This document shows, piece after piece, positions 12,726-24,897 of a DNA stretch of 64,000 nucleotides. A program made the position numbers and the translations under genes. The stretch's first letter is position 1; each line of letters starts with the position of its first letter. The notes beneath the pieces are model-generated. The model had not been told where the DNA came from. It made no database searches and saw only the letters and a list, made by a program, of their open reading frames with translations. This stretch comes from Brachypodium distachyon (taxonomy: Eukaryota; Streptophyta; Magnoliopsida; Poales; Poaceae): the NCBI RefSeq assembly GCF_000005505.3, contig NC_016133.3, positions 12,710,001 through 12,774,000 on the forward strand. Direction: 5' to 3'.

Positions 12726-12978
12726 TTCAATTACTGGATGCAGTAAATTGAAATTAAACATCTTATCTATGCAAATTTATCTTATCAGTATTAAATTACT
12801 GGAGTAACATTTTTAGTGCTTCTATTTTTTCGAAATATACTTGAATTCAATTTGTTTGTTTCAAACTGAGCTTAAGAAAAGCCCATTTATTAGGCCTAAC
12901 TGGAGGCCCAGCAAGCGTCCTCTCGACCCACTAATTATTCGCTTCGTCTCGAGCCCTCTCGATGGAACCCCCACTCGA

Positions 12979-14375
12979 ATGGACGGCTCTGATCTTCCCG
13001 CCGCCTCCTGCCCCACGGCCACCACCGGCGTCGCCGGCGACGGACCTCCGGAGACCGCCGGCGAGGACCCTGCCACGGCGACCCATCCGGAGCGGTGCGA
13101 GGCGCTGGCCGCCGCCATCGCGGGGGTGCTAGGCGGCGCGCTCGAGGAGCACGAGGCCCGCGCCGCGGCCACCGCCCGGAGCCAGGGCGAGCTCGCCGCC
13201 GCCATCGACCGCCTCAACGGAGGTAGGTGATTAGATATCCCTTCCTTCTCCTTGGCCTCACATTCACTTGCTCTCTGCTGCTGAATCCGCTGACCCCTGC
13301 TCCTGGATCGTCTTCGCCCTAGGGTTTGGGGTGAGTTCTGTCGCTAGCTAGCGTTGAGGTGTCTCTGCTATATTGCTTAGTGAGTTGATTGGTTGATACA
13401 AGTGAATGGATGTAGGACTTTAGCTTTGCTCGATTTGGATGAATCGAAACTTAACGACCGTATTTGACATCTGATTGAACTAAGGACTAACAGATTCTGC
13501 TTCTAACTCTTGAATTGTTGGAATCTTGTTGGTTAATTCTACCACTCTTACCTTTTTTAATGCACATTTTGATTCTAGTGCACTTTTGACTTTTTGAGCA
13601 GTACTTGTTGGCATTCTTATCGATGTGAACTGAAGATAAATCTGTTTGATGTATAGATTGTCAGGGATAGTACTCGTTTTCATTTTGTCATTCATAATGC
13701 AGAGTGGTATTTTAAGTTACCATAGTTGAGGGTTGACTTGACAGTAATTCTTTACTCACTTGGGGATCTTAACAGCGGTAAAGATCGAATCACCATTTGT
13801 TTGTTATTGCAACTTGCTAAGGTAACTGTACCTTTGGTTATGTTCCCAATTTACCATAACGATTAAAGTAAATCATCATTTAATGTACATCTCCTTTCAT
13901 TCGGGAATTTTTGATCTTACTGCTTGTCTTGCTGTTCATTTATTTCTGATTCAAATTTATTGTTTTATTGGCCTGATATATTATTTCCAACATGTACCGC
14001 TGCATCTGATTAAATTGTTGGCAACTTGGTATGCGCGCTTATGAATTATATGAAATTAAAGCCTATTGGTTTCTGCAGAACTAGACAAGCTATTGGAGAA
14101 TGCACCCTCCCCGGTAATAGCGCAACATGCAGCAAGGATTTCCTCTATCCGCAAGAGAGTTTTAGCACTGAACATGCTACTGAGAGCCATACAAAGACGT
14201 ATAGATAACATTGATAGAATGGTTTCTACTGGTGTTACGAGTGGTACTGTTCACTACATTTTATATGATTCTATTTTTCACTATTCGGGAGGATAAACCT
14301 TATCAATCATGATAGCCATCCCATGTTTTCTTTGCAGATCATCCATCTCGTGCACAGTTGCAGAACCATAATTAA
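12979..14375 (+). CDS. SNAPIN-like protein (BLOC-1 subunit, Snapin/Pallidin family)
   Basis: Three exons join in frame to 148 residues: 12979-13222, 14079-14243 and 14338-14375. Residues 1-40 are low-complexity, rich in Ala/Pro/Thr. From about residue 45 the chain is helical and coiled-coil-like. RSQGELAAAIDRLNGELDKL followed by ARISSIRKRVLALNMLLRAI aligns with the two SNAPIN heptad blocks (SQ-EL--IDNL-TEL and RRRVVLVNNIL in the animal protein). Length is close to the 136 residues of human SNAPIN. In animals SNAPIN binds SNAP-25 and belongs to BLOC-1/BORC, which sort endosomal cargo; plants have BLOC-1 homologues acting in endosome-to-vacuole traffic. I chose the ATG at 12979 because upstream in-frame sequence looks like leader, with AGGCCC and GCCCA motifs. 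Family assignment is good; the plant function is inferred. Confidence 0.8.
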
Positions 14376-15672
14376 ACTTGGATTTAGGTAAACCACTTAC
14401 TCTATTATCATATCATTTTTTAGAACATAACTATCATCTCATTTAACATGTGGTAGTCATGATAAGCCCGAGTACACAGGATCAAAAGGAAAATCCGTCT
14501 CCTAACGCCAGTGCTACGAAATGCAGGACCAAGAAGGAATTCCGCTGTTGTCTCTCTAGTGTACACCATTTCTGTCCTCGGAGTTGTCATTCAATTGCAG
14601 ATTCAGGCGACATTTCACAAGAGGCTGCATGGATGAAGAGTGATTATCGCAACATGCCCTCCAAATACGCTCACAATCGCTCCATTTATTTTTTGTCGTT
14701 AAGTGGAACAGTTGTCTTTTTGTTGGATCAATCTCTTCTCCTTGGTGTCGCAGACAGTGAAATGCGCTTCAGATGTACCATTTGCACTTTTGTACCATTT
14801 TCTTCTGAAGAATTTGTCTTAACATGTACAATGAACAATAGATTACAATCAGTAAATAATAATTTAGCTCAGACCGTGTTGAAATTTGGGATAGATGGCA
14901 TTATGTCGTGGCTATCGGAGATAGCAATGACTTGAATTCATCAACCATATTGGCTGGTAGGAAGAAACCATGCATATTCAGAAGATGCTTCTGACCAGGC
15001 CTATTCTGAAATTGTATGTACCTTTTGGTCTAGTCAATGAAGCCAATCAGCATACGGTCATATTCTGGCTGGCAAGTCTGAAACTTTTAAGTAAAAAGTT
15101 TGGGACACTTTGTTTTCTTCCATAATCCAAAGTCTAAGAAAATTCATACAAAAACAGCCGGTGCATGGGGCATGGCTACAGGACAGATTCCGGAAGATCA
15201 ATGGTTGAAGCAATTATCTTGATTTCATTGAAGAATGTTACAGTTTACATGCCAAGTAATAGGGCAAGATGCATTCCTCTAAAAAGTAGTACAGTGAGAC
15301 TTAACAATCTTCCCCGAGATAATAATGAAAAAAAAAGAAAGAACTAAGCAATGAACAAGATATGAACCTCCAGTGGAGGCAGTGAACCAAAGCTGTACAT
15401 GGGGCCCTATCTAGGTTTTCTATTTTAACTTCTCTGTGAGTGTTACAACAACATCACCAAACATTTTCTCGATATCGAGATTTCTCGCTGCTGACGACCA
15501 CCTTGTATCTTCCCAAGTGTTGTCACTTTTAACAAGTATATAGGAGGAACCTGCATCCATGGAAGGATTTCAAGGAGATGAGCATCCATTTTTTTTAACG
15601 GGAGATGAGCATCCATTAAAAGGTATCATCCATGCAAATTAACAGCTATCACCATTTTACCTGCAATGTAAA
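14376..15672. other. Convergent 3' regions of the SNAPIN-like and CorA-like genes
   Basis: The 3' UTR of the plus-strand SNAPIN-like gene and that of the minus-strand transporter gene face each other here. The frames in this interval have no recognisable similarity. A local duplication of GGAGATGAGCATCCATT occurs at about 15575-15617. Confidence 0.45.
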
Positions 15673-18663
15673 TCATAGGCGCATGTAACCTTCTCTGTGG
15701 CCTTTGAAGGGTTTCAGGTGCCTCTTGTTCTGAGAGCTACTTCTGGTAAGCTCACGCCGGGTTCGCCATGCAGACACTTGAGAATACAAGGAAGGGAACA
15801 AGAAGCAAAGCAGCAGGAGCAGCAAGATCACGGCGCATATCAGCATCACGTTGACGAAGCCATCCCGGTTCGCAGGGTTCTTGTTCTGCTCGGTCCATGG
15901 CACACCACCAACATTCATCCCGAAAACTGCGTAGAATAGTGGCAGAAGGATATATCCAGGTGACCAACAATTACAACAGCCTCTGAACAGGAAATGGCCT
16001 GATGATGGGGAAGTGCACTATGATGAGCAAAAAGAAGAACTTACCTCCGGTGACAATGGAGAGAGGGAGGAACACTATGGAGAGGAATGAAAGATAGTAC
16101 AAGCTCTTGTTGATCTGCTCGGATTGCCAGCTGTCGAGGCTGGCCTGGAGTGTTGTCACTCTGTTTGTTATGAATCCAAGGTTTTCCTTGAGCCTCCTAA
16201 GGCGTCCGATCAGATCTTCGAGAGCAGCAATATCCCCACTCGCGAACCAACTCTTGCTCGCACATCTTTCCTTCACACGGGGGAAAACTTGTTCCCCGTG
16301 TGAAACCACCTAGGCCAAAAACATAATTAGCATCGATTCCATGACTTTTCTCAGCACAGCAAGTCAAGCACATCTTATTAATCTTGAGTCAAATGGACAA
16401 TCAGTGACATACATTAATCAAATTACAAAGCACTCAAATAGTCCCCACTATATTTCTCGCAAAAAATTGAGAGAGAAGTCGTAGAATACCTGAAGTAGGC
16501 GCTGCAAATCAAGGTGCATTTTGGGGAATCTCCTACCATCCAACAGAAGTTTCCTCATGAAATGACCACCTGCAAGAAAGATCCACAGCCAGATCATCAA
16601 TACTCTCAAAGCCTTGGACTAGACAGAGTGAAATAAGATCTGTGAAGTGCTAGGTGAATACATTTATATCAATTGATATACCCCTAAATTTGCAAAGTTC
16701 TGATTGTTCGTCTGACAGACACAGAACTATTACTAGACATAAGTCAAATAAAAGTCAGATGATTGTTATCATGCTACACACAAAATTGAGCACCAGTTTG
16801 TCAACTAGCAAAGAAAATGTTCATATTTCCTCCCATTGACATTAACCTATCTAGAACCTCATATATCGATGAACACAACCGGCTAAGTTGCTTGTGAATG
16901 GCACAGAAAAGATCCTGTACAGCAATACTGATCATGTTTAATAAACACAATCTGGAAGCACTAAATTGCCACCATAGCAATGCCATTACAGAAAATACGG
17001 TTACTGCTAGGTGCTAGCATGACATTCATAATCTACATTCCACCATGCATAAGTTAAACCAATTTGCTTTTAAGCTTCCCCTCTTATTTGTGATTCCAAC
17101 ATTAGTTCACCTCAACCAGTCAAGGAACCCATCTAGTCTGGATATAAAATGACCAGTTAAGAATCAACTCAATATCTTCGCAAAAAAAAGAAGAATCAGC
17201 TCAATCACAAATGTGGAATCTAAACTTCGTTGCAAATCAAACAATCTGAAATTAATCCAAGAACAGCCCCAAACTCCTTCCGGGATTCGCCGTTCCAATG
17301 CAAATTGACAATCACACCATATCTGAATACCAACCCCCACATCCTTTCCATCGAATTAAACGTGCAGTTCAGCAAACATTAATTCCATAATGACTCAATG
17401 ATTGATGCAACCCCACTGAGTTCAGGCAACAAGAACATGACCTTTTGTCATCACCAACCCCCTGGGACATTGCCTTCCAACCAAATTAAACTTCTAGTTC
17501 AATCAACATTCCATATATTCCATGATGATTAATGCAACCCACCGAGTAAATGCAACAAGAACACGACTATTTCGTCATCACACCAACCACAAAGGCGTAA
17601 ACATCAAGCTAGGCACTACTCCTACCAAAGATCACCAGAAAAAGGTAAGAAGAAAAACGCATCCAGATTAAGAAGGCAAACTAGTCAATAAATTAATCTA
17701 GCCAGAAGTAGTCTATGGTTTATTCCTATGAGATTGCCATGCAATGAAGCAACCCACCACCATGGCTCTCCAATCTCCATTTACCAGTCAACAAGAGGTA
17801 ATTAATCTAGGAGTAATTTTGACATTACCTTTGTCGAGGTGGAGCTCGATGCTGTCGATCTCCATCTCGAGCCGGGTGACGATGTCGTGGACGTGGTCGA
17901 CGTGGGTGCCGAGCACGTGGACGAGGAGGTTGGACACGGTGCGGGGGACCGGGTTGTCGGTGTGCGCGCCGTCGGCGTGGTTCATGGCCAGCAGCGACTC
18001 CAGCAGCCTTTCGTCGATCACCACGCCTCCTTCCACGGCGCGGCCCCCGCCGCCGTCTCCGCCGGAGGGGCCGGCCACCCCGAGCGGCACCTCGGACAGC
18101 AGCGACGACCGGCTGGTCCCGAACGCCAGCCGCGGAACGGGCCCCACGGAGACCGTCACCACGGAGCTCGCCGTGACCCGCGCCGCCAGCCGGATCGCGA
18201 ACGCGCTCCCCACCGGGCCCGGGGCGCTCACCCGGAGCACGAGCGCGCCGCCGCCGCCGCTGGAGTCGGATTCGGCGCCGGAGCCGCCGGAGCAGTGTGG
18301 CCCCGTGCCGACGAGGGTTAGGATCTCCTGGAGCGTGAGCGGGGGGCAGAGGAGCTCGATCAGGGCCTGCGCGTGGTGGAGCGGCTTCGCGGCCGCCCCG
18401 CCCGCGCCGCTCCCCGGGACCAGCCGCGGGAGCTCCACGTGGTGCCACGTGAACCTCGTCTTCTCCGGCTCCGGCGAGGGCGAGAGGTCCCAGGGCGCGT
18501 CCAGGTACCGGCCCTGGCCGTCGAACGCGAGCGCGTGCCGCGGCACGGCGCCGGAAGGGAGCGGCTTCCCGACCACGGGGCACGTCTTCGACGGCCGCGA
18601 CGCGCACAGCAGGCTTCGTCCCTCCGACTCCTCGCGCTCGCCGGTCGCCATTGCCATCGGCAT
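15673..18663 (-). CDS. CorA-like Mg2+ transporter family protein
   Basis: Membrane protein of the CorA/MRS2 superfamily, in the plant branch annotated as magnesium transporter CorA-like. Four exons on the minus strand join in frame to 477 residues: 18663-17829, 16569-16490, 16309-16045 and 15926-15673. The N-terminal 270 residues are Gly/Ser/Pro-rich and presumably cytosolic. A long helical segment (LHLDKGGHF...RVTTLQASLDSW) is followed by TM1 at about 374-392. The signature GMN is at 396-398 (VFGMNVGGVPW), and TM2 is at about 417-436 (GFVNVMLICAVILLLLLLCF). The GMN loop is the selectivity element of the family and is intact. Three in-frame ATGs lie at 18663, 18657 and 18651; I take the first. 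The open frame continues upstream to 18810, so the start is uncertain. Exon 1 is very GC-rich, which produces long antisense frames. Confidence 0.9.
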
Positions 18664-19021
18664 TCGCGTGCCCAGCAGCGAGAATGCGGGTGGCTCGGAG
18701 AGGGGACTATACCTTAATTTTCGTATGCGAAAGAGGGATCTGGTTGTAATTTTCCTAACGAACGGCGAGTAGAACCGGAGAAGGCAGGGTTGTTGCTGTA
18801 AAACAACCACGGCCGTCCGCGGGGGTTGTTAAGCTTAATCTGGGAGGTTAGTTAGCGGATAATATAATATTATTAATTAATATATTTTTGCAATATAAAA
18901 TAAGTTTATTTAGGTAGGATTTATTTTCCATGGCTTAATTAACCATCCTGGTAATCTTGGCGTGAGTTTGACTATTTCTGGAATCTCATCTCTCACTATC
19001 TGATCTGCAGGTGTATTAGTA

Positions 19022-19096
19022 CTCCCTCCGTCCGGAAACAAGTGACTTAGATTTGTACTGCAAATCCACGTCATTTATTTTGGAACGGAGGAAGTG
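19022..19096. mobile_element. Stowaway-type MITE, degraded right end
   Basis: Starts CTCCCTCCGTCCGGAAACAA after TA and ends near GGAACGGAGGAAG. The right TA is mutated. No coding capacity. Confidence 0.65.
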
Positions 19097-19112
19097 TTAG
19101 TATTGAAAAGTA

Positions 19113-19224
19113 CCCCCTCCGATCCTAAATTGTTGTCGAAATATTACATGTATCTAGACGTTTTTTAAGAATAGATATGTCCATATTTCGGCAAATTTGA
19201 GTAAATAATTTAGGACGAGAGGAA
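19113..19224. mobile_element. Stowaway-type MITE
   Basis: Flanked by TA on both sides. It starts CCCCCTCCGATCCTAAATTG and ends TTTAGGACGAGAGGAA. The interior contains the family word ATTACATGTATCTAGACG, shared with copies at 46.4 and 49.4 kb. Confidence 0.75.
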
Positions 19225-20645
19225 TACTTAGTACTATTACTCATACATTTCCTTCAAATTTCTCTTGTTTCAAAATTTGGTCAGATCCTATGTTTCCAAC
19301 CGGTGAAGGCGAAGAATATGTCTGCAAATTGCAGCTGGTGAAGGCAAAGGAAAAACTGTGCACAGCTCTGCCGCCAGGAAGGTTCAGAGTTCAGACTGCA
19401 GAGCCCCCTTAATTAATTGGATTGGGTTTGACCTGGATTTTGTCATCACAGAAGCAAGTTGTTGATTAACAACTAGAACAATGCCAATTGATTATTACTT
19501 TGTTAGTATTCTTGGAGTTGGAGGCATAAAGATTAAAGGATGCACGTGAGTTCCATGCCAGATACATAAAGAGATCAGGGATTCATGGTGTGGTTGGTTG
19601 CACTTGCACTATTTCTGACTGAAGATTCTACATCTTTGGGGAAGTACAAAAGTTTCAGCTCATGTTCATGTTTAGGTGGTCTTGCCGGGGCCGTCTTTTC
19701 TAGGGCTTGGGCCTCATTTGTTCCTCGACCCGGCCCGTTCAAATCCTGACCCAAAGCCCTCAAACCCTGGAAGATGAAATGTGGGGTACTTTTTTTTTGC
19801 ACTCAAGGTATTTTAAGAACAAAGTGTGGACTGTGGAGTACTATCAATCGAATCCTCTGATTTTTTTTTAAATACAACTTTGATTTTGGAGTTTTCTGAG
19901 CCATGGACCCGGCTGGGCTTTGAATGGGCCAATCTTTGTATGCTTGGACCTTAGACTTCGACCAACCCCTGGCCTGATCAGTAGGGTTTATACTGCTCTT
20001 CCAAAAATGAGAGCAGGATTTATACTTGCAAAACCTGATTAATTTGCTGCAAAGGCAAGCACATCTTTTCTTATGTGAACAGTCAAAAGGAAGCAAGCAA
20101 TATCCATTATTCCCTTATGGATATGTCAACATCTTTTTGCTGCACAGTAGTTCCAGGTTTTGCAACTACAGAATTACTCATCAAGAATCAGAGAGCCCAA
20201 GTGCAAAGCTGACTCAGCACGTCCAGATGATCAGTAACCCAAACAGAAAAAGGAATTTCCAAAAAGGATAACAGAAAAAAGGGGAAAAGGATAGGAAGAG
20301 AATAAAACTTCCTGGGTATAATGCTTTTTGCATTCCCTTTTTGTTCAGAGCACATCATAGGCTAGCTAGGTAGAACATAGCCAGCATATTTACATTTCAG
20401 AAAAAGAAAACACAAACATATGGCACATTTTCCAGAGATCCTTTTTTTTTTCAGTTTCTTCTCTCCTGACCACTTTTCCTACTGTTTCTCTTGTTTATAT
20501 CAAGCTTCAAAACACACTTGATTTTAACATTGGTCTGGGGAAGACGACGACGACGCTGACAAATTGACAATGATACAGATTGACCCAGGGCAGGCATGCA
20601 TCCTTAACCAGACCCTTGGGGGTAATACCAAGAATCTCTTCTTGG

Positions 20646-21946
20646 TCATCTTTTCCATGAGGTGACACCAACAGCCACATTGCTCACCTGGATGATCATA
20701 TCATCACACAGACAGAAACAGTAAATCACACAGATATTTGCTTAATAATAATAATCTGTGGTGAAAAGGAGAAAATATTAGCTAGAGATAGGTCTAACTA
20801 TTTACCAGCTTTCCCTTGTCATTCATTGTCCTGGGGTTCTCCACCAGCACTGTCTGAGGCCGGGCATCCTGCAAGTAGCAAGAACAAAGTTTCAGTTAGC
20901 GAATAAAGCCGGAGACAGCACCATCATCATCTCCATCGTCGAACATTTGACATCAGGCAATAAGATTCCAACTAATGAAGCAGCAGCAAGTAATTTCAAG
21001 CTGATAGCACACAAATTAATAATGGTCTAGAGACTTAGTTTGAATGGTAGCTAAGCTACATAATCATCCATCTTCTCAGGTAGCTTGCCCATTTCAGAAC
21101 AGAACAGATTCTGTATGGAGGCCATGGAGCAACCTGAACCTACCATACAAAGTGGCGATCTTTTCAAAGAAATTCTTGATGCAACATCAGAGGGTGATCA
21201 CTAGCTCAATGGTCCCTTGTATACATGCGTTGGATGGACCACAAAAATATCTGGATCTTTTTGTCCTATATATAGATATATATGCGCAATGAAGACCGTG
21301 CCATTGTACTATAAAATTAACATGAAGTTTTTTAGACACGATCAACAACTTCGACCGTTGCTTTTGATACCAATATGTTGGCAAGAAAATTCTTTACCAT
21401 TATCGATAACCTTTTGATATACAATAGTCAAACTAAGTTAGAGAAGTTTTGATCGAACGCTTTTTCGGAAAATCATCTATGTTGGAACAGAGAATTAATA
21501 TATGGTAAGATTTCGTGAGAGGATTGAAGGGAGGTGAGCTTACAGGAGGAGCAGAGGAGCCTTGGCCTCTGACGCAGTTGTCGTGCTGGCAAGTGGCGCA
21601 TCGCACGGTGACGGCCCCCGGTGGGTACATGAGCGTCGTCCGGCACCGGCCACATGTCAGGTGGGCGATCTGGCTCGCTGCAAATCGGAACACATGGATG
21701 TTAGTTGAATGTAACAAGGGTGATTAGTTGCGTGCATCGATCGATACACAGGCAGGAGGCGGTGGTCAATGCAATTTGCAAGTGCTGACCTGATCTAGTG
21801 GAGTTGACCACCCTGCACCGGGAGCAGCGTATGTTGGCGGCACCCCGGGTGTAGTAGAGGAGCGTGAGGCAGCCGCTGCAGATCATCTCCGACATGGCCG
21901 CCGTGTTGTCCGGTTGGTCGTTGATGGAGGAGGTGCACCTAGGCAT
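20646..21946 (-). CDS. LSD1/LOL-type zinc-finger protein
   Basis: Plant zf-LSD1 proteins regulate programmed cell death, growth and stress responses, probably as transcriptional scaffolds binding bZIP and metacaspase partners. Four coding exons on the minus strand join in frame to 131 residues: 21946-21790, 21677-21544, 20868-20806 and 20687-20646. Two zf-LSD1 fingers are visible: C-x2-C at residues 23 and 26 (ICSGCLTLLYYTRGAANIRC, then SRC), and LTCGRCRTTLMYPPGAVTVR followed by CATC. The C-terminal tail QTVLVENPRTMNDKGKL-VSNVAVGV is the conserved LOL ending. Canonical LSD1 has three fingers, so this is a two-finger LOL. An internal Met (residue 18, MSEMICSGC) could be the true start. A non-coding leader exon appears to end at 22277 (donor GTACGTAG), with TATATATA at about 22408-22415. 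Confidence 0.9.
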
Positions 21947-22405
21947 ATACACCTGCAGATGAATCGATGACACATATATTCATCAGTTATTGATCAGTTG
22001 CAGTAGTGCTCACACATCAGAATGCAAATTACTGCTAGGATCATTCATAGTAATACTGTTGTACAAACATCTCGGCAATAATTAACCATGATGATGCAAA
22101 ACAAGGCAAAGGAACAAGAAAGAAAAAATCTTTTCAACATCCAAAAAGGAAACCCCAAGCATGCATGCAGCTAGATTGCAATGCAAGTCTTTTCCTGGTA
22201 GCTAGCTGAACCCCGAAAGGGATCAAATGGCTATCCATCCATTGAAGAACCCCAAGAGATGAGCAATACTACGTACCAAAAGCAAAGAACGACTTGCTGA
22301 TCTGATCACCAAAGGCAAGCTAATTAAGCTAGCTAGCAGTATGAGTGATGAGGGAGGGAATTAGCTAAGAAGGTGGTGTGTAGCGAAGGAGATGAAGGAG
22401 AGGAA

Positions 22406-22416
22406 GATATATATAG
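22406..22416 (-). promoter_or_regulatory. TATA box of the LOL zinc-finger gene
   Basis: The minus strand reads CTATATATATCTTCC here, about 130 bases before the proposed leader-exon donor at 22277 and followed by a purine-poor leader. Position and sequence fit a core promoter; transcription start is inferred at about 22375-22385. Confidence 0.5.
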
Positions 22417-22429
22417 AAGGGGATGAGCT

Positions 22430-24386
22430 GGGGAGGTGATCCACGGTGGCAAGGGACGTTCTCCGGGGCCTGGATTTTTGGGCTCCATCAGCTACTGGGA
22501 TGGTTGCATGAATTGAAGGGATTCCCTGGGAATAAATTCTCTTGGAATCCGGAGAAACCCCCGGGCCGGCCGGGTCGGCAATGAATGGATGGATGCCTTT
22601 CGGATATGGCCGAATTGCTAGCTAGCCCAGCCTCAGGCTCTCTCAAGTCTCAATTCCATCCTTCGAGAGGGAGGAAGAGAAAAAAGAGATTGCTTTGGTT
22701 CGTTTCTCGATCGAATCTCGCCCCTTTCTCAATCCTACGCGACGCGCCAATAATTCATTCGTTCCCGGCCGGATTTCTTTTGCATTACTTAGTCATCAGT
22801 TTGATTCGATTCTTTGTTGTGGCGACTGAGTTTTTGCTTAGTTAGTTAAGTCCGGTTTTGGGTCGAGTTGGAGGTTTGAGTTCCGCTACATTGGACACGC
22901 CAAAACCAGCAACTGCTGCTGCTCCTGTTCAGTCTTCAGTTTAGTTTTTTTTTAGTAGCGACACCAGGGGTCAAGCACTCCACGGCCTGATCCTTGTGGA
23001 GACCCTAGCCATGACTTTGAAGTAGGATGGCCCTCGCCGATATGTAAGGAGCCTCTGCTACACGCTCACCAAAATAGGGACACAAATTCTTGCGTACGAC
23101 ACTCCAATTTTTGTTAGGCACCAGTTTCCACCAGGTTTGTGCTTTGCTTCTTTGGCTGTCTGCAGCAGGGGCCGATCCAGAAAAAACTTAAGAGAGGGGA
23201 AATGTGCAGACTAAGGGCATTTCCATGGGTTGAGTCGGGACATCCCAGAACTAAAGCCAACTCTAATCAATTAAGGTCCTCCTAAATTCCATGGAAACAT
23301 CACGAACATTGGTTTCATGTAAAAATGTATCGACAGGACGATCTTATGCCAGTCAGCCAACTCTGATCAATTAAGGTCCTCCTAAATTCCACATTCAAAG
23401 GGATTGACCCCGACATGCATCTACGAAACCATGGCTACTTATTACTGACCAAATTAAAAAGTCCAAGAGAAGCTGAGAAACAAAATACTACAAGTCACTT
23501 ATTTCCGGACGAGGGAGTAGCAAAACTATTGCCTCAATCACCCTGATCGTCCTGTGGAAAACCGGAAAAGAAAGAAACTATCAAATTTTCAAAATAAGCT
23601 GAGAACCAAATTAGATGCCATGTATCTATTATGAAGGAAGAAGCTGCTGCTTGGAACCAGGCTGGTGCAGGGCTTGGCGATCTTAATTCTGGACCAGATG
23701 ATGTTTCTTGATCTATCTCGCATGTACTTTCTCCATTCCTAAATTCTTGTCGTTGTTTTAGTTCAAATTTGTACTAAACAATGACAAGAATTTGGAAACA
23801 GAGGGAGTAGTTTTTAGTGTTAATGTGTTTTCACCCACCCCTCCTGTTGCTAGTGTTGTTCCGTATTTCTAACATTTTCCCAGGCCGCTCCACGCGTGAC
23901 CCTGTATGACAATAAATGGATCACTGCATCCATTTCGTAAAAAAAGTTCCGAAACGTAATAAGGGATCTGCCCTGAGCCAGCTATCCAAAAACAAGCGCT
24001 TAGTTGCAAAAAAAACCCCGAAGCGTTTCATAATTTTGGACTTGAAAAGATCCAAACGGATGAGAGAATCTCTAGCTTTCATAGGTCCCTTTATTGAAGT
24101 CAGTCACTTCAATCTTGGCCAGAGAAAGAGGCGTCTGTCCTAAATATTTTTTTTTGAGTAGGATATGCTAGCAAATAGTTTGAAAAGACATTTAAAACGG
24201 AGGCATTTGTTTTTTGGTTCATGAACAATTCACATCTCAAAATCACCTCTTTAAAATAGTTTGAAAAGACATTTAAAATGCCTTTGTTTTTAAAATATGC
24301 AGAGAGCCGATTCATGAACAATTCATCTCAAAATTAATGGCACTAGTCATAAGTCTCACATTTCTAAGCTTTAAGTAGTTGTTGGC
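22430..24386. other. Intergenic region between the LOL gene and the CACTA element
   Basis: No coding similarity. It holds a 37-base direct repeat (23255-23291 and 23355-23391, beginning AGCCAACTCT) exactly 100 bases apart, a lone MITE end near 23500 (CACTTATTTCCGGACGAGGG), and a complete MITE at 23727-23807. About 24170-24320 contains two copies of AGTTTGAAAAGACATTTAAA separated by about 75 bases. Confidence 0.45.
23727..23807. mobile_element. Stowaway-type MITE
   Basis: 81 bases between TA dinucleotides. Starts CTTTCTCCATTCCTAAATTC and ends GAATTTGGAAACAGAGGGAG. The termini form a long foldback (CTAAATTCTTGTC against GACAAGAATTTGG). Confidence 0.75.
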
Positions 24387-24897
24387 TCTCACTACTTCAG
24401 AAAACCCCTCCAGTGACGGTCAAGAAATGGGGTTGGTGATGGTGATCACACCCGCCACCAACTCTGCGTCACTGGAGGTTTTCGCACCGGTGGCGGGTAA
24501 AATACCCGCCACCAAAGACTTACAAACCGTCACTGTAAATTCCTCCAGCACCACCCGAAAAGTGCGTGGAGTACATCAGTGGCGGGCAAACTACCCGCCC
24601 CTGAACATTTCCAGTGGCGGTCTTTGGCCACTGCCATTGGAAAAGGTTCCAGTGGCGGTGGTGTATAACCGCCACTGGTACTGTTTTTTCCTCAAAAAAA
24701 ATGAATTATTTATAAAAATAAATATTCCTGTAGCACAGAAATAGCAGTAATACAGCACATAGCAGGAATACAGCAGCACAGAAACAGAATAGTAGCAAAT
24801 ATATTACAAAGTTTCACACGAGTTAAACATTCAAGTCACATGCATGTATACAAAGTGTTTGAAAGAATTAGCCACAAATAGAAGTGTTCCACACAAT

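Larger units (their letters stand above)
18664..20645. other. Upstream of the CorA-like gene; MITE-rich intergenic DNA; 3' region of the LOL gene
   Basis: 18664-18870 is the putative promoter and leader of the minus-strand transporter. Two Stowaway-type elements follow (listed separately). About 19680-19990 contains GGCCCG-like words (GACCCGGCCCGTTC, GGACCCGGCTGGGC) reminiscent of the hAT-like relic at 8.7 kb, but no paired ends are visible. 20300-20645 is probably the 3' UTR of the minus-strand zinc-finger gene. Confidence 0.4.

Noticed and set aside
17744..18772. Long plus-strand open frame of about 340 residues across the first exon of the CorA-like gene
   Set aside because: Antisense to a GC-rich exon with a well-supported minus-strand reading; composition is Ser/Pro/Arg-rich without any motif. 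A shadow frame.
21030..21435. Possible MITE in the LOL intron (CTTAGTTTGA against TCAAACTAAG)
   Set aside because: The inverted words are only about 10 bases long and I could not find a convincing target duplication.
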